From Actinomadura hallensis (lineage in GTDB: Bacteria; Actinomycetota; Actinomycetes; Streptosporangiales; Streptosporangiaceae): a stretch of DNA of 64,000 bases. The notes under the pieces are model-generated. The model did no database searches. It was not told the DNA's origin and saw only the letters and a list, made by a program, of their open reading frames with translations. Shown one piece after another: positions 46,301 to 53,418 of this stretch. The DNA is taken from contig NZ_VFPO01000001.1 in NCBI RefSeq assembly GCF_006716765.1, forward strand, positions 1,116,001 through 1,180,000, written 5' to 3'. The position numbers were made by a program, and so were the translations under genes. Position 1 is the stretch's first letter. The number at the start of each line of letters is the position of its first letter.

Positions 46301-47763
46301 CGACCTGGGTCGCGTCGGACGAGGAGGACGCCCCCGCCTTCGCCGTCCGGTGGCGGAGGCCGGCGCGGCTCTCGACGATCACCCTCCAGCGCCCGCCCGG
46401 GGCGTCCGGCCCGGTCCGGCTGCGGATCGAGGGCGCCGGCGAGCAGGTGCGGGAGGGGCTGACGGACGCGCAGGGGCGGCTGTCGTTCGCTCCGATGACC
46501 ACCGACCGGCTGAAGATCACCATCTTCCGGGAGAGCCAGGTCCCGCCGGTGCAGGTGACCGATCTGGTCATCCCCGGCGTGCAGCCGCTCCCGGACGTGC
46601 GCACCTACCCGCTGAAGCTGCCGTGCGGGTACGGGCCGAAGCTGCGCGCGGGCCCGGCCGGGACCCGGGGCTCCCTGATCCAGACGCGGGCCGTCGGCAC
46701 GCTCGGCGACCTGCTCGCGGGCCGTCCCCTGACGTTCACCGCGTGCCGGCGGGCGACGCTGGCGGAGGGGGCGAACCGGCTGGCCGCCGAGCCGCTCGAC
46801 GCCTTCCGCATCGACACGGTGACGGTCGGCGCCAAGCCGGCCGAGGAGGAGGCGGCCGGGGCGCCGCGTCCGGTGAAGATCCGCAGCTGGGGGCCCGGCT
46901 CCCGCGAGCTGGAGGTGGACGCCGCCGCGACCTCGTTCCTGATGGTGAACGAGAACTTCAACGAGGGCTGGACCGCCGCGGTGGGCGGGAAGGAGCTGCG
47001 GCCCGTCCGGCTGGACGGGTGGAAGCAGGGCTGGATCGTTCCCGCGGGCACCAGCGGCGTCGTCGAGCTGACCTACGGGCCCGACCGGGCGCAGCGGATC
47101 GCCGTCGTCGTGGGGCTCAACCTGCTGCTCCTCCTGTTGATCGTCGCGGTGTGGCCCCGCCGGGCCGGGGACCGCGGCGGGACGGCCCCGCCGGTCCGCG
47201 CCGCCGTGGCCGGGACCGGCTGGCCCGCGTGGGCGGCGGTCGGGCTCGCGGCGGCGCTCGGCGGCTGGATCGCCGGGGCGCCCGGCCTCGCCGTCGCGGC
47301 CGCCGTCGCCGCCGGCTGCGGCTGGGCGCGGACCCGCCGCTCCGCCGCCGTCCGCGCCCTGGCGTCGCCGTGGACGATCGCGGTCGCCATGCTCGCCGGG
47401 GCGGGCTGCCTCGCCGCCGGGGCGTGGCTGGACCTGATCGACAACCCCGGGTCCCCGTCGGGGGCGCTGGGGGACCTCGCGCCGCAGCTGCTCGGGGTCG
47501 CCATCGTCGGGCGGATCGCGGCGGAGCTGTGGCGGCCGCCGCCCGCCGGCGGCGACTCGCGCGGCCCGATCGCGCTCAGCTGGACGGCGCCGGGTCAGGG
47601 GCCCGGGGAGAACGGTCACGGCGGGTCAGCCACTGGACCGGCCGCTCGATCAGGTGGTAGCTCAGCGTCCCCGCTGCGATGGACGCCGCGGCCATCAGCG
47701 GAAGATCCGTCGCCACGTCCCCCCGGAAAACCCGGTCCGCGGCCTCGTACCAGGCAACGATGA
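43339..47763 (+). CDS. aftD: AftD-like arabinofuranosyltransferase
   Basis: The 1,474-residue protein starts at ATG 43339. Its N-terminal half is a GT-C membrane domain with RPGEILADTKIDMAVNPLGF as the first loop, where the catalytic acid lies, and NGLATLGQISSEYMP. A large extracytoplasmic part follows with F5/8-type carbohydrate-binding modules (AFDGNQFTAWETGGWDGPVG; FDGDPATTWVASDEEDAPAF). Helices close the C-terminus at about 1,250-1,400. Mycobacterial AftD (about 1,400 residues) adds alpha-1,3-arabinofuranose from decaprenyl-phosphoarabinose. The last 60 residues are antisense to the end of the acyltransferase gene and Pro/Arg-rich, so they may be an overprinted extension. Confidence 0.9.
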   Translation: MAVGEADPPRTGAPRPLPGGGTPDGADLGERLRERLRVLACCLTLTALAFATRPGEILADTKIDMAVNPLGFLGRALHLWDPEQFGQLQNQAVGYLFPMGPFFALGDVAGMPAWITQRLWTSLLLCVAFVGMWRLAGRLGIGGPSARMFAAMAYALAPNGLATLGQISSEYMPVAMLPWIVLPLAAAASGETGRVRAAARSGLAIACCGGINATATVAVLVVPFLYVLTRPRGSFRMRLLAWWSAASAAATAWWLVPLLLTGTYGFSWLTYTEKAETTTGPTGVINVLRGAERWVNYLFVDGQVWWPVGHALSVSPLPILFTGAVAALGLAGLLGRLLPERTFLVVTLLAGVAIMSAGHLGDLPGPFAAQVRDLLDGPLAPLRNLHKFDAVVRLPLALGLAHLLAVATVRHREGRARDGRVRSLGGAAPAGARVLRALVSLPVAAAVALGGVGVTAVSHGLSGPGEFQDVPKYWRDAASWLNARAGQQGVLAVPGAPFGEYLWGRPMDDIVQPLLTARWGVRQLVPAGSPGYTRALDAIDLQVRSGRGSAGLSAFLGRMGIRYVLVRNDLRRETLRGGWPARVHQTLEDSPGLRRVAAFGGPVGFDTGDAVSAADQAFPALEVYEVEGAAAVANLAEASSPVRVYGGPESLLAMADDGALPEGPVLLNDDAPGLEGRPVVTDSPRLIRRHFGELHLTSPTMTAAHRREATDVLDDGWKKYATHVTYGGGVRDITASSSASDEDGVPQTQKPDAMPYAAFDGNQFTAWETGGWDGPVGQWLRVDFDEPKEVPSLMAAFVQNAALGPPVTRVQVETEGGTVAQDVERTALPQPLRAPEGPTRWLRLRITRLASEPAVPAFARAGVAELSIGGVNPTRTFTLPAPSGIDGPATYVMDRRPGARDECMEGAQRRVCSPSLGSGDEEGAGFDRTFTSAAAGRVPVTGTAVLTDPALIERYTAVAGQPAVSATSTISRHPSAQPRSGFDGDPATTWVASDEEDAPAFAVRWRRPARLSTITLQRPPGASGPVRLRIEGAGEQVREGLTDAQGRLSFAPMTTDRLKITIFRESQVPPVQVTDLVIPGVQPLPDVRTYPLKLPCGYGPKLRAGPAGTRGSLIQTRAVGTLGDLLAGRPLTFTACRRATLAEGANRLAAEPLDAFRIDTVTVGAKPAEEEAAGAPRPVKIRSWGPGSRELEVDAAATSFLMVNENFNEGWTAAVGGKELRPVRLDGWKQGWIVPAGTSGVVELTYGPDRAQRIAVVVGLNLLLLLLIVAVWPRRAGDRGGTAPPVRAAVAGTGWPAWAAVGLAAALGGWIAGAPGLAVAAAVAAGCGWARTRRSAAVRALASPWTIAVAMLAGAGCLAAGAWLDLIDNPGSPSGALGDLAPQLLGVAIVGRIAAELWRPPPAGGDSRGPIALSWTAPGQGPGENGHGGSATGPAARSGGSSASPLRWTPRPSAEDPSPRPPGKPGPRPRTRQR

Positions 47764-48814
47764 TCAGCAGCTGCCACAGGAACACCCCGTAGGAGATCCG
47801 GCCGAGGAACCGCATCACCGGGTTGCCGAGGACGGCGCCGATCGCGGGCTGCCCCGCCGGGGCCAGCGCCACCGGGGCGAGCAGCGCCGCCGCGCACAGA
47901 CCGCCCACGACGAGGTGCAGGGTGGACGTCCAGAACTGGTCGGGCACCTGCAGGGTGACGGGCCCGGTCGCGGGGGTGGCGGCCACCACGTACAGCATCG
48001 CCGCCGCGATCCAGCACGCCGCCCAGGAGTCCGAGACGGCCCGGCACGCCCACGCGACGGGGCGCCGCTCGTCCAGCCGCGCCCACACCGTCACCACCGC
48101 GAGCGCCATTCCGATCGCGAACCAGACGAAGAACCGCGGCAGCCACAGGCCCATCAGCGGATGGCGCCCCTGGACGAACATGGCCGCCGTGTAGGGGAAC
48201 GACAGCGCCCCGTACACCCCGATGCCGATCAGGAGGCGCCTGGCCCGGACGCCGACGTCGGCGGTGCTCTTCCGGCGCGCGAACCAGCCGAGGGCGGCGG
48301 CGGTGAACGGCAGCGAGACGTACCAGGCCATCTCGACCACCAGGCTCCACATCTGCCCCAGATGCGCGGGCCCCAGCGCGCTCTCCCACCACATGTCGGG
48401 AACGTAGGTCTGGGTGAGGGTCATGAGCGACACCCAGGTGACGAGGTCGCCGATGTGGTCGCGTCCTGCCGTGAGCATGAAGCACACGACCACGGCCCAG
48501 TAGGCGGGCATGATGCGGAACACCCGCTTGCGGAGGTACGTGCCCACGCGCGGGGCTGCGCGTCCGTCCAGCGCGGCCGCGGCCCAGGGCCGGTAGAGCA
48601 GGAGCCCCGACAGGGCGAAGAAGATGGGCACGCCGACCTGGCCGCCGTTGAACAGCCACCGCGCCCCCGCCGGATTGGTGATGGAGCCCGCCGTGGCCGC
48701 CACGTGGTAGACGAGGACGGCCAGCGCCGCGACCGCGCGCAGTCCCTCCAGCGTGACCTGGTGCCCTGAGATCGGCGGAGGCGTCGGCCTGGCCGCCCTC
48801 GGCGCGGACGTCAC
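47576..48814 (-). CDS. Acyltransferase 3 family membrane protein (Rv0228-type)
   Basis: The 412-residue protein starts at GTG 48814 (AGAAGGGG RBS; overlaps the previous stop as GTGA). A longer frame to 49219 is antisense noise. It has about ten membrane helices and the family motifs LEGLRAVAALAVLVYH (substituting for the R-x10-H motif start), VGVPIFFALSGLLLYRPW, and YGVFLWQLLI with SYHLIERPVQWL at the end. These enzymes acylate extracytoplasmic sugars or lipids. It runs 188 bases antisense into the end of aftD. Confidence 0.9.
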   Translation of the reverse strand: MTSAPRAARPTPPPISGHQVTLEGLRAVAALAVLVYHVAATAGSITNPAGARWLFNGGQVGVPIFFALSGLLLYRPWAAAALDGRAAPRVGTYLRKRVFRIMPAYWAVVVCFMLTAGRDHIGDLVTWVSLMTLTQTYVPDMWWESALGPAHLGQMWSLVVEMAWYVSLPFTAAALGWFARRKSTADVGVRARRLLIGIGVYGALSFPYTAAMFVQGRHPLMGLWLPRFFVWFAIGMALAVVTVWARLDERRPVAWACRAVSDSWAACWIAAAMLYVVAATPATGPVTLQVPDQFWTSTLHLVVGGLCAAALLAPVALAPAGQPAIGAVLGNPVMRFLGRISYGVFLWQLLIIVAWYEAADRVFRGDVATDLPLMAAASIAAGTLSYHLIERPVQWLTRRDRSPRAPDPAPSS

Positions 48815-49602
48815 GTCCCCTTCTTCCTGAGGACGAGGAGCAGGTTCCAGGTGAGGATCTCCCTCAGCCCCGGCACGTGGACGACGCCGGCGGCCCAGCG
48901 CGGGTGGTAGCGCGGCAGGGCGTCGACGACGTCCACGTCGGGACGCCTTCGTGCCCATCTCAGGGCGGCCGACACCGACACCGGGTGGAGGCTTTGCCCG
49001 TACCGGTTCTTCGGCGGGCGGCCGTGGCGGCGCTCGTACCGCCGGGCGGCGCGGTCGCCGCCGAAGTAGTGCCACGGCGAGGTCTCGTGCCCGCCCCAGG
49101 GGGACAGCCAGTTGGTGAACGACAGGAAGACCGTTCCGCCGGGTCGGGTCACGCGGACCATCTCGTCCGCCATCCGCCACGGCTCGGCGACGTGCTCCAG
49201 CACGTTCGACGACAGGCACACGTCGGCGCAGCCGGTGCGGAACGGGAGGGCGAGGGCCGAGCCGACGAACGTGTTCTTCTGGACGGCCCGGTGCGCGGTC
49301 AGTTCGGCGAGGTCGTGGTCGATGCCCGCACAGCGCGCCCCGGCGGCCGTCAACGCGCGGGCCAGGAACCCCGACCCCGTCCCCACGTCGATGACGACGG
49401 CGCCTTCCAGTTCGGTGTACGAGGCGAGCTGGGCGATCGTGTCACGTGCCATCAGCCCGTAGAAGTACTCGGGGTCGCCCTTCTCGTGGCGGAAAGCGCT
49501 CAGAAGCCGCACCGACCGCGCCAGCGTGGCCCGGTGCCGGGGGCCGCCCGGGGCGCCGGGAAAGGGCGACGAACGGTCCGGTCGTGGGGGAGCCGAGGTC
49601 AT
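48811..49602 (-). CDS. Class I SAM-dependent methyltransferase (Rv0224c-type)
   Basis: The 263-residue protein starts at ATG 49602 (GAGGTGG RBS), although the frame is open to 49737. Motif I is VVIDVGTGSGFLARAL, the acidic loop AGIDHDLAE, then SSNVLEHVAEPWRMADEMVR and VRVTRPGGTVFLSFTNWLSP. A related methyltransferase (Rv0224c) lies at the same place in the mycobacterial locus. The target, a sugar or lipid of the envelope, is not known. It is translationally coupled to the acyltransferase. Confidence 0.9.
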   Translation of the reverse strand: MTSAPPRPDRSSPFPGAPGGPRHRATLARSVRLLSAFRHEKGDPEYFYGLMARDTIAQLASYTELEGAVVIDVGTGSGFLARALTAAGARCAGIDHDLAELTAHRAVQKNTFVGSALALPFRTGCADVCLSSNVLEHVAEPWRMADEMVRVTRPGGTVFLSFTNWLSPWGGHETSPWHYFGGDRAARRYERRHGRPPKNRYGQSLHPVSVSAALRWARRRPDVDVVDALPRYHPRWAAGVVHVPGLREILTWNLLLVLRKKGT

Positions 49603-49660
49603 CGCCACCTCGCTGTCGATCATCAGGGGGCCGGTTCCGGTGTGAACGTTCCAGCGGAGC

Positions 49661-49689
49661 TTACCGGCCAGTACAGGGTCCTGTAGGGT
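49661..49689 (+). promoter_or_regulatory. Candidate promoter of the DUF3068 gene
   Basis: TTACCG (49661-49666) and TAGGGT (49684-49689) are 17 bases apart in the divergent region between the methyltransferase and DUF3068 genes. ACAGG-GT-CCTGT overlaps the spacer as a short dyad. Confidence 0.35.
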
Positions 49690-49754
49690 AACGCGCACCT
49701 GCCGAGCACCGGCCTTCCGGCCCGACTTCCACGGCATACCCCCCGGAGGTGTTC

Positions 49755-50945
49755 ATGCGGCGACCGATCGGAATGGTCCTGATCGGCCTGGGCGCATTCT
49801 TCCTCACGCTCGCCCCGCTGGTCCGCTTCTATGTCGCGGACCAGGTCGTAGTGGCGCCGCTGAACCGCTACCAGGTGACGCTTCTGGAGTCGAAGGACTC
49901 CACCTACTTCGACCAGGCCGAGCTCAAGACGAAGAAGGGCGCCACCCTCAAGGCGATCAGCACCGTCCGCGGCGACGTCCGCGCCAACGAGGGCGACGAC
50001 GACATCGCGGTCTGGGACGCGACGACCAACATTTTCGACGAGGCCAAGCCCGACAACCCGATCCAGATCCAGGCGTACCGGATCGCCTTCGACCGCCGGT
50101 CGTCCGTCCTGACCGACTGCTGCGGGACGCACGTCGACGGCGACAGCAGCGTCCGGATGGCGGGGAGCTACGGGCTGCTGCTGCCGCTCGCGAACGTCGA
50201 GCAGAAGGACTACCCCGTCTTCGACCCGACGACGAAGCAGTCGGCGCCGATGGAGTACAGCGCCGTCGAGAAGGTCCAGGGGCTCACGACCTACCGCTTC
50301 ACCCAGACGATCCCCCTGACCAAGACCGCCGAGATGGACACCAAGCTGCCGGCCGAGATGCTCGGCCTGCCGGAGGACGCCGGCGACCAGAAGGTCGCCC
50401 GCTACACCGAGGCGTACAACACCGTCTGGGTGGACCCGCGCACCGGGATCCCGGTCAAGCACCGCAGGAACATCCGCAGCACCGTCCAGACCGCGGACGG
50501 CAAGGGCAAGATGATCGCCGCGCAGGCCGACCTCATCACGGTCGAGAAGGACCAGAAGGCCGCGGTGGACATGGCGAACAAGACGGCCCTGAAGATCGAC
50601 GCGGTGCGCAGCTACATTCCGGCCGCCGCGATCCTGCTCGGCCTGGTCCTGCTGGGGGTCGGCGCCTTCCTCGGCCTCGCCCGCGGAGCCGCCCCGCCCC
50701 CGCCCGCCGCCCCGCGCCGCGCCGACGGCAAGTTCGGCGACGTGGGCCCGTCCGGTCCGCCGACGCCGCCGCGGCCCGGGTCCGCCGGGGAGCCCCCGGC
50801 CGGGAGGCCCTCCGACGGGAAGCCCTCCGACGGGTCCCCGCCGCGGGCGGCCGCCGGGTCCGCGCCGCCGAAGCAGGGGCGCCGTCCCGCGCCCGCCGGA
50901 CGGCGCCAGCGGGGCGGGTCGCCCGGCCCCTCCCGCCGCCGCTGA
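49755..50945 (+). CDS. DUF3068/PorA-family membrane protein (Rv0227c-type)
   Basis: The 396-residue protein starts at ATG 49755, six bases after GGAGG. An N-terminal helix (IGMVLIGLGAFFLTLAPLV) is followed by a large beta-rich extracytoplasmic domain with DCCGTHVDGD and WVDPRTGIPVKHRR. A second helix lies at about 293-318, then a Pro/Gly/Arg-rich cytoplasmic tail of about 80 residues. DUF3068 proteins accompany AftD-type glycan loci. The CysCys pair and the two-anchor layout are family features; the molecular role is unknown. Confidence 0.88.
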   Translation: MRRPIGMVLIGLGAFFLTLAPLVRFYVADQVVVAPLNRYQVTLLESKDSTYFDQAELKTKKGATLKAISTVRGDVRANEGDDDIAVWDATTNIFDEAKPDNPIQIQAYRIAFDRRSSVLTDCCGTHVDGDSSVRMAGSYGLLLPLANVEQKDYPVFDPTTKQSAPMEYSAVEKVQGLTTYRFTQTIPLTKTAEMDTKLPAEMLGLPEDAGDQKVARYTEAYNTVWVDPRTGIPVKHRRNIRSTVQTADGKGKMIAAQADLITVEKDQKAAVDMANKTALKIDAVRSYIPAAAILLGLVLLGVGAFLGLARGAAPPPPAAPRRADGKFGDVGPSGPPTPPRPGSAGEPPAGRPSDGKPSDGSPPRAAAGSAPPKQGRRPAPAGRRQRGGSPGPSRRR

Positions 50946-50981
50946 CGCCCGCCCCGGACGCCTCCGCCCCGCGGTCCCCGC

Positions 50982-51130
50982 TGATACGTGTTCTAGATGA
51001 ACGCCCAGCGCGGGGGCCGCGGGGCGTTCTCGTGTGCGCCCTATCGCGCTCCTTGTGTGGACGGCGTCCCCGGTGCCGCGGTGCCGGAGGTGCGAACCGG
51101 TGCCGATCTTCCTAACTAGAACCTGTTGCA
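50982..51130. promoter_or_regulatory. Two KstR-like palindromes upstream of the flavin oxidoreductase
   Basis: TAGAACCTGTTGCA at 51117-51130 fits TnnAACnnGTTnnA fully and overlaps the -35 region. TGATACGTGTTCTA at 50982-50995 has one mismatch. Paired sites suggest cooperative repression by a KstR-like TetR protein. Confidence 0.55.
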
Positions 51131-51154
51131 GTTTCGGGGTGACGCGCTTAGGGT
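51126..51154 (+). promoter_or_regulatory. Promoter for a leaderless oxidoreductase transcript
   Basis: TTGCAG at 51126-51131 and TAGGGT at 51149-51154 are 17 bases apart. The GTG start at 51162 is seven bases after the -10. The -35 overlaps the KstR-like operator. Confidence 0.5.
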
Positions 51155-51161
51155 CGGGGTT

Positions 51162-52274
51162 GTGCGGACACGAGTCACCGAACTATTCGGCATCGAGTAC
51201 CCGATCTTCGCGTTCAGTCACTGCCGCGACGTCGTCGCCGCGGTGAGCCGCGCAGGCGGCATGGGCGTCCTCGGCGCCCTCCACTTCAGCCCCGAGGAGC
51301 TTGAGCTGGAGCTCAAGTGGCTCGACGAGAACGTCGGCGGCAAGCCCTACGGCGTGGACACGGTGATGCCCGCCAAGTACGAGGGCGGAGACCTGGGCGA
51401 CGCCGAGGAGCTGCTCGGCAAGCTGCAGGGCATGATCCCCGAGGAGAACCGCAGGTTCCTGGAGGATCTGCTCGCCGAGCACGGCGTCGAGCCGTCCACC
51501 GAGAGCGCCGGCAAGGCGCTGCTCGGCTGGACGGACCAGACGGCCCGGCCGCAGGTCGAGGTGGCGCTCCGGCACCCGATCGCGCTGCTGGCCAACGCGC
51601 TCGGCCCGCCCCCGGCCGACATCGTCGAGCAGGCCCACGAGCACGGCGTCAAGGTCGCCGGGCTCGCCTCCAACGCCCGGCACGCCCGCAAGCAGGTCGA
51701 CGTCGGCGTCGACATCATCGTGGCGCAGGGCACCGAGGCGGGCGGCCACACCGGCGACGTCGCCACGATGGTGCTCGTCCCCGAGATCGTGGACGCCGTC
51801 GGCGAGGACACGATCGTGCTCGCGGCGGGCGGCATCGGAAGCGGGCGGCAGATGGCGGCGGGCATGGCCCTCGGCGCCGACGGCGTCTGGACCGGCTCCA
51901 TCTGGCTGACCGTGGACGAGGCCGACACCCCCGAGCGCGCCCTGCCGAAGCTGCTCGAGGCGACGTCCAGGGACACCGTCCGGTCCCGCGCGTGGACGGG
52001 CAAGCCCGCCCGGTTCCTCAAGTCGGCGTGGACCGAGGCGTGGGAGAGCGAGAAGTCGCCCGGCTACCTGCCGATGCCGCTGCAGTTCATGTTGATCGCG
52101 GACGCGCTGCCCCGGATCGCCCGCTCCGGCGACGGCGAGCTGGTCACCTTCCCCGTCGGCCAGATCGTCGGCTCGATGAACCAGATCAAGCCCGCCGCCC
52201 AGGTCGTCTACGACCTGATCGAGGAGTACGTCGAGGCCATCGAGCGCCTCAACGCCATCACCGGCGCGGACTGA
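51162..52274 (+). CDS. Nitronate-monooxygenase-family flavin oxidoreductase
   Basis: The 370-residue FMN TIM-barrel protein starts at GTG 51162. Motifs are FGIEYPIFAFSHCRDVVAAV, SRAGGMGVLGALHFS, IIVAQGTEAGGHTGDVATMV (phosphate-binding loop) and VLAAGGIGSGRQMAAGMALG. The family includes nitronate monooxygenases and the ring-degradation enzyme IpdC. A KstR-like operator and neighbouring sterol genes point to steroid catabolism, but the sequence does not closely match IpdC from memory, so the substrate is left open. Confidence 0.85.
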   Translation: MRTRVTELFGIEYPIFAFSHCRDVVAAVSRAGGMGVLGALHFSPEELELELKWLDENVGGKPYGVDTVMPAKYEGGDLGDAEELLGKLQGMIPEENRRFLEDLLAEHGVEPSTESAGKALLGWTDQTARPQVEVALRHPIALLANALGPPPADIVEQAHEHGVKVAGLASNARHARKQVDVGVDIIVAQGTEAGGHTGDVATMVLVPEIVDAVGEDTIVLAAGGIGSGRQMAAGMALGADGVWTGSIWLTVDEADTPERALPKLLEATSRDTVRSRAWTGKPARFLKSAWTEAWESEKSPGYLPMPLQFMLIADALPRIARSGDGELVTFPVGQIVGSMNQIKPAAQVVYDLIEEYVEAIERLNAITGAD

Positions 52275-52503
52275 CGCCCGGACCGGCCGGACCCGTGCCC
52301 CGGATCTCGCCGTCGCGCCCCTGCCCCTTGGGGCGCGACGGCGAACCCTTCCAGCGCCGCGGCCTGCGCTCGACCACGACGGTCTTCTCCGGGGAGCCGT
52401 CCGGCCGCGGGCCGGGCCTCCACCGCGGCCTGCGGAGCCCGAACCGGCGCCGGGGCGCCTCCTTCGCGGTCTCGTGCCGCCTGCGTCCCAGATGCGGGGC
52501 CAT
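52258..52503 (-). CDS. Possible small, very basic protein
   Basis: The 81-residue frame from ATG 52503 has strong third-position G/C throughout (MAPHLGRRRHETAKEAPRRR, then PEKTVVVERRPRRWKG) and a GGAAGGA about 12 bases upstream. It overlaps the end of the oxidoreductase gene by 17 bases on the opposite strand. Its Arg/Pro-rich composition gives no fold hint. It could be a real small protein or a compositional artefact. The gap 52275-52590 holds nothing else I can support. Confidence 0.35.
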   Translation of the reverse strand: MAPHLGRRRHETAKEAPRRRFGLRRPRWRPGPRPDGSPEKTVVVERRPRRWKGSPSRPKGQGRDGEIRGTGPAGPGVSPRR

Positions 52504-52590
52504 GGCCTGCTCAGTCCTTCCGTGACTCGCTTGGTCCGGCCATGCCACGGCGGCGCCGCGGGAAACGGGCCTTCTGGTTTCGGTCGGCCG

Positions 52591-53301
52591 TTATTTGCCC
52601 TGGAGCGCCGGAGCGCTCTCCCCGGACGCCCCTCGGGAGAGCTGGTCGTTCAACGCCGGCGGGAGGGCGGTGGTGGCCATGAGCAGGGCGACGATGTAGT
52701 CGATCAGGTGGTCGCGGCTCGTGACGACGTCTCCCCGAAGCCACGACGCGACGGTCTCCCAGAGCCCGGCGGTGATGGTGAGCGCGGTGAGACGGAGGTC
52801 CCGCTCCGGCAGGCCGGTCTCGTCCAGCAGCTCGTGGACCTCGGCGACGAAGATCTCGGCGATCGCGTGAATGATCTTGTGCTTGCGGTCCTGGAGCGCC
52901 GGGGACGCGGCGAACTCCCAGGCCATGACATGGCCGCGGCGGGGATCCTCGGCGAGGAAGTCGAAGACGGCCGACACCGCCGCCCGGGTGCGGGGCGGCA
53001 TGTGCCGCGGGGCCTCGCGGGCCGCCGCCTGGATCGCCGCCATTCCCCTGGCGGCCTGCTCGTCGACGACGGCCACCAGCAGGCCGGTCACGTCGGGGAA
53101 GCTCTCGTAGAAGTACCGGTCGTTGAGCCCGGCGTGCGCGGACACGCCGCGGACGGTCACGCTCCGCCAGCCCGCGGTGCCGAGCAGGTCCCAGGCCGCC
53201 TCCATGAGCGCGGCGCGCCGCTGCGCCCGGCGCTCGGCCGCGGGCACGCCCTTGTACGGGCGTGCGGCGTACGGGCGCGCGGCCCGTCCCTGCTCGCTCA
53301 T
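52591..53301 (-). CDS. TetR-family transcriptional regulator
   Basis: The 236-residue regulator starts at ATG 53301; the frame extends to 53340 but overlaps the operator side. Residues 15-75 form the DNA-binding domain, with helix-turn-helix TVRGVSAHAGLNDRYFYESF. The C-terminal helices form the ligand pocket and dimer. It is divergent from the P450 gene, with a strong dyad (53356-53374) between them, so it probably represses the P450 gene and itself. The ligand is likely a steroid or acyl-CoA intermediate (inference). Confidence 0.88.
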   Translation of the reverse strand: MSEQGRAARPYAARPYKGVPAAERRAQRRAALMEAAWDLLGTAGWRSVTVRGVSAHAGLNDRYFYESFPDVTGLLVAVVDEQAARGMAAIQAAAREAPRHMPPRTRAAVSAVFDFLAEDPRRGHVMAWEFAASPALQDRKHKIIHAIAEIFVAEVHELLDETGLPERDLRLTALTITAGLWETVASWLRGDVVTSRDHLIDYIVALLMATTALPPALNDQLSRGASGESAPALQGK

Positions 53302-53355
53302 GGTTCCGATTGTGCCCCAGTCCTTGACACCTCCGGCCAAAGTTGGTGATAGTGA

Positions 53356-53374
53356 ACACCAGATTTTCTGGTGT
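53356..53374. promoter_or_regulatory. TetR operator between regulator and P450
   Basis: ACACCAGA-TTT-TCTGGTGT is a perfect 8-bp inverted repeat, flanked by GGTGA at 53345 and TCACC at 53381 as outer arms. It sits between the divergent starts. Confidence 0.65.
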
Positions 53375-53418
53375 CACCTGTCACCAGAATCAGCCCGGCA
53401 GAGACGGAGGTGGCGACC

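Noticed and set aside
43078-47619. 1,513-residue minus-strand frame opposite aftD
   Set aside because: It is antisense to a protein with clear AftD motifs, is low-complexity Arg/Pro/Gly, and has no fold signatures.
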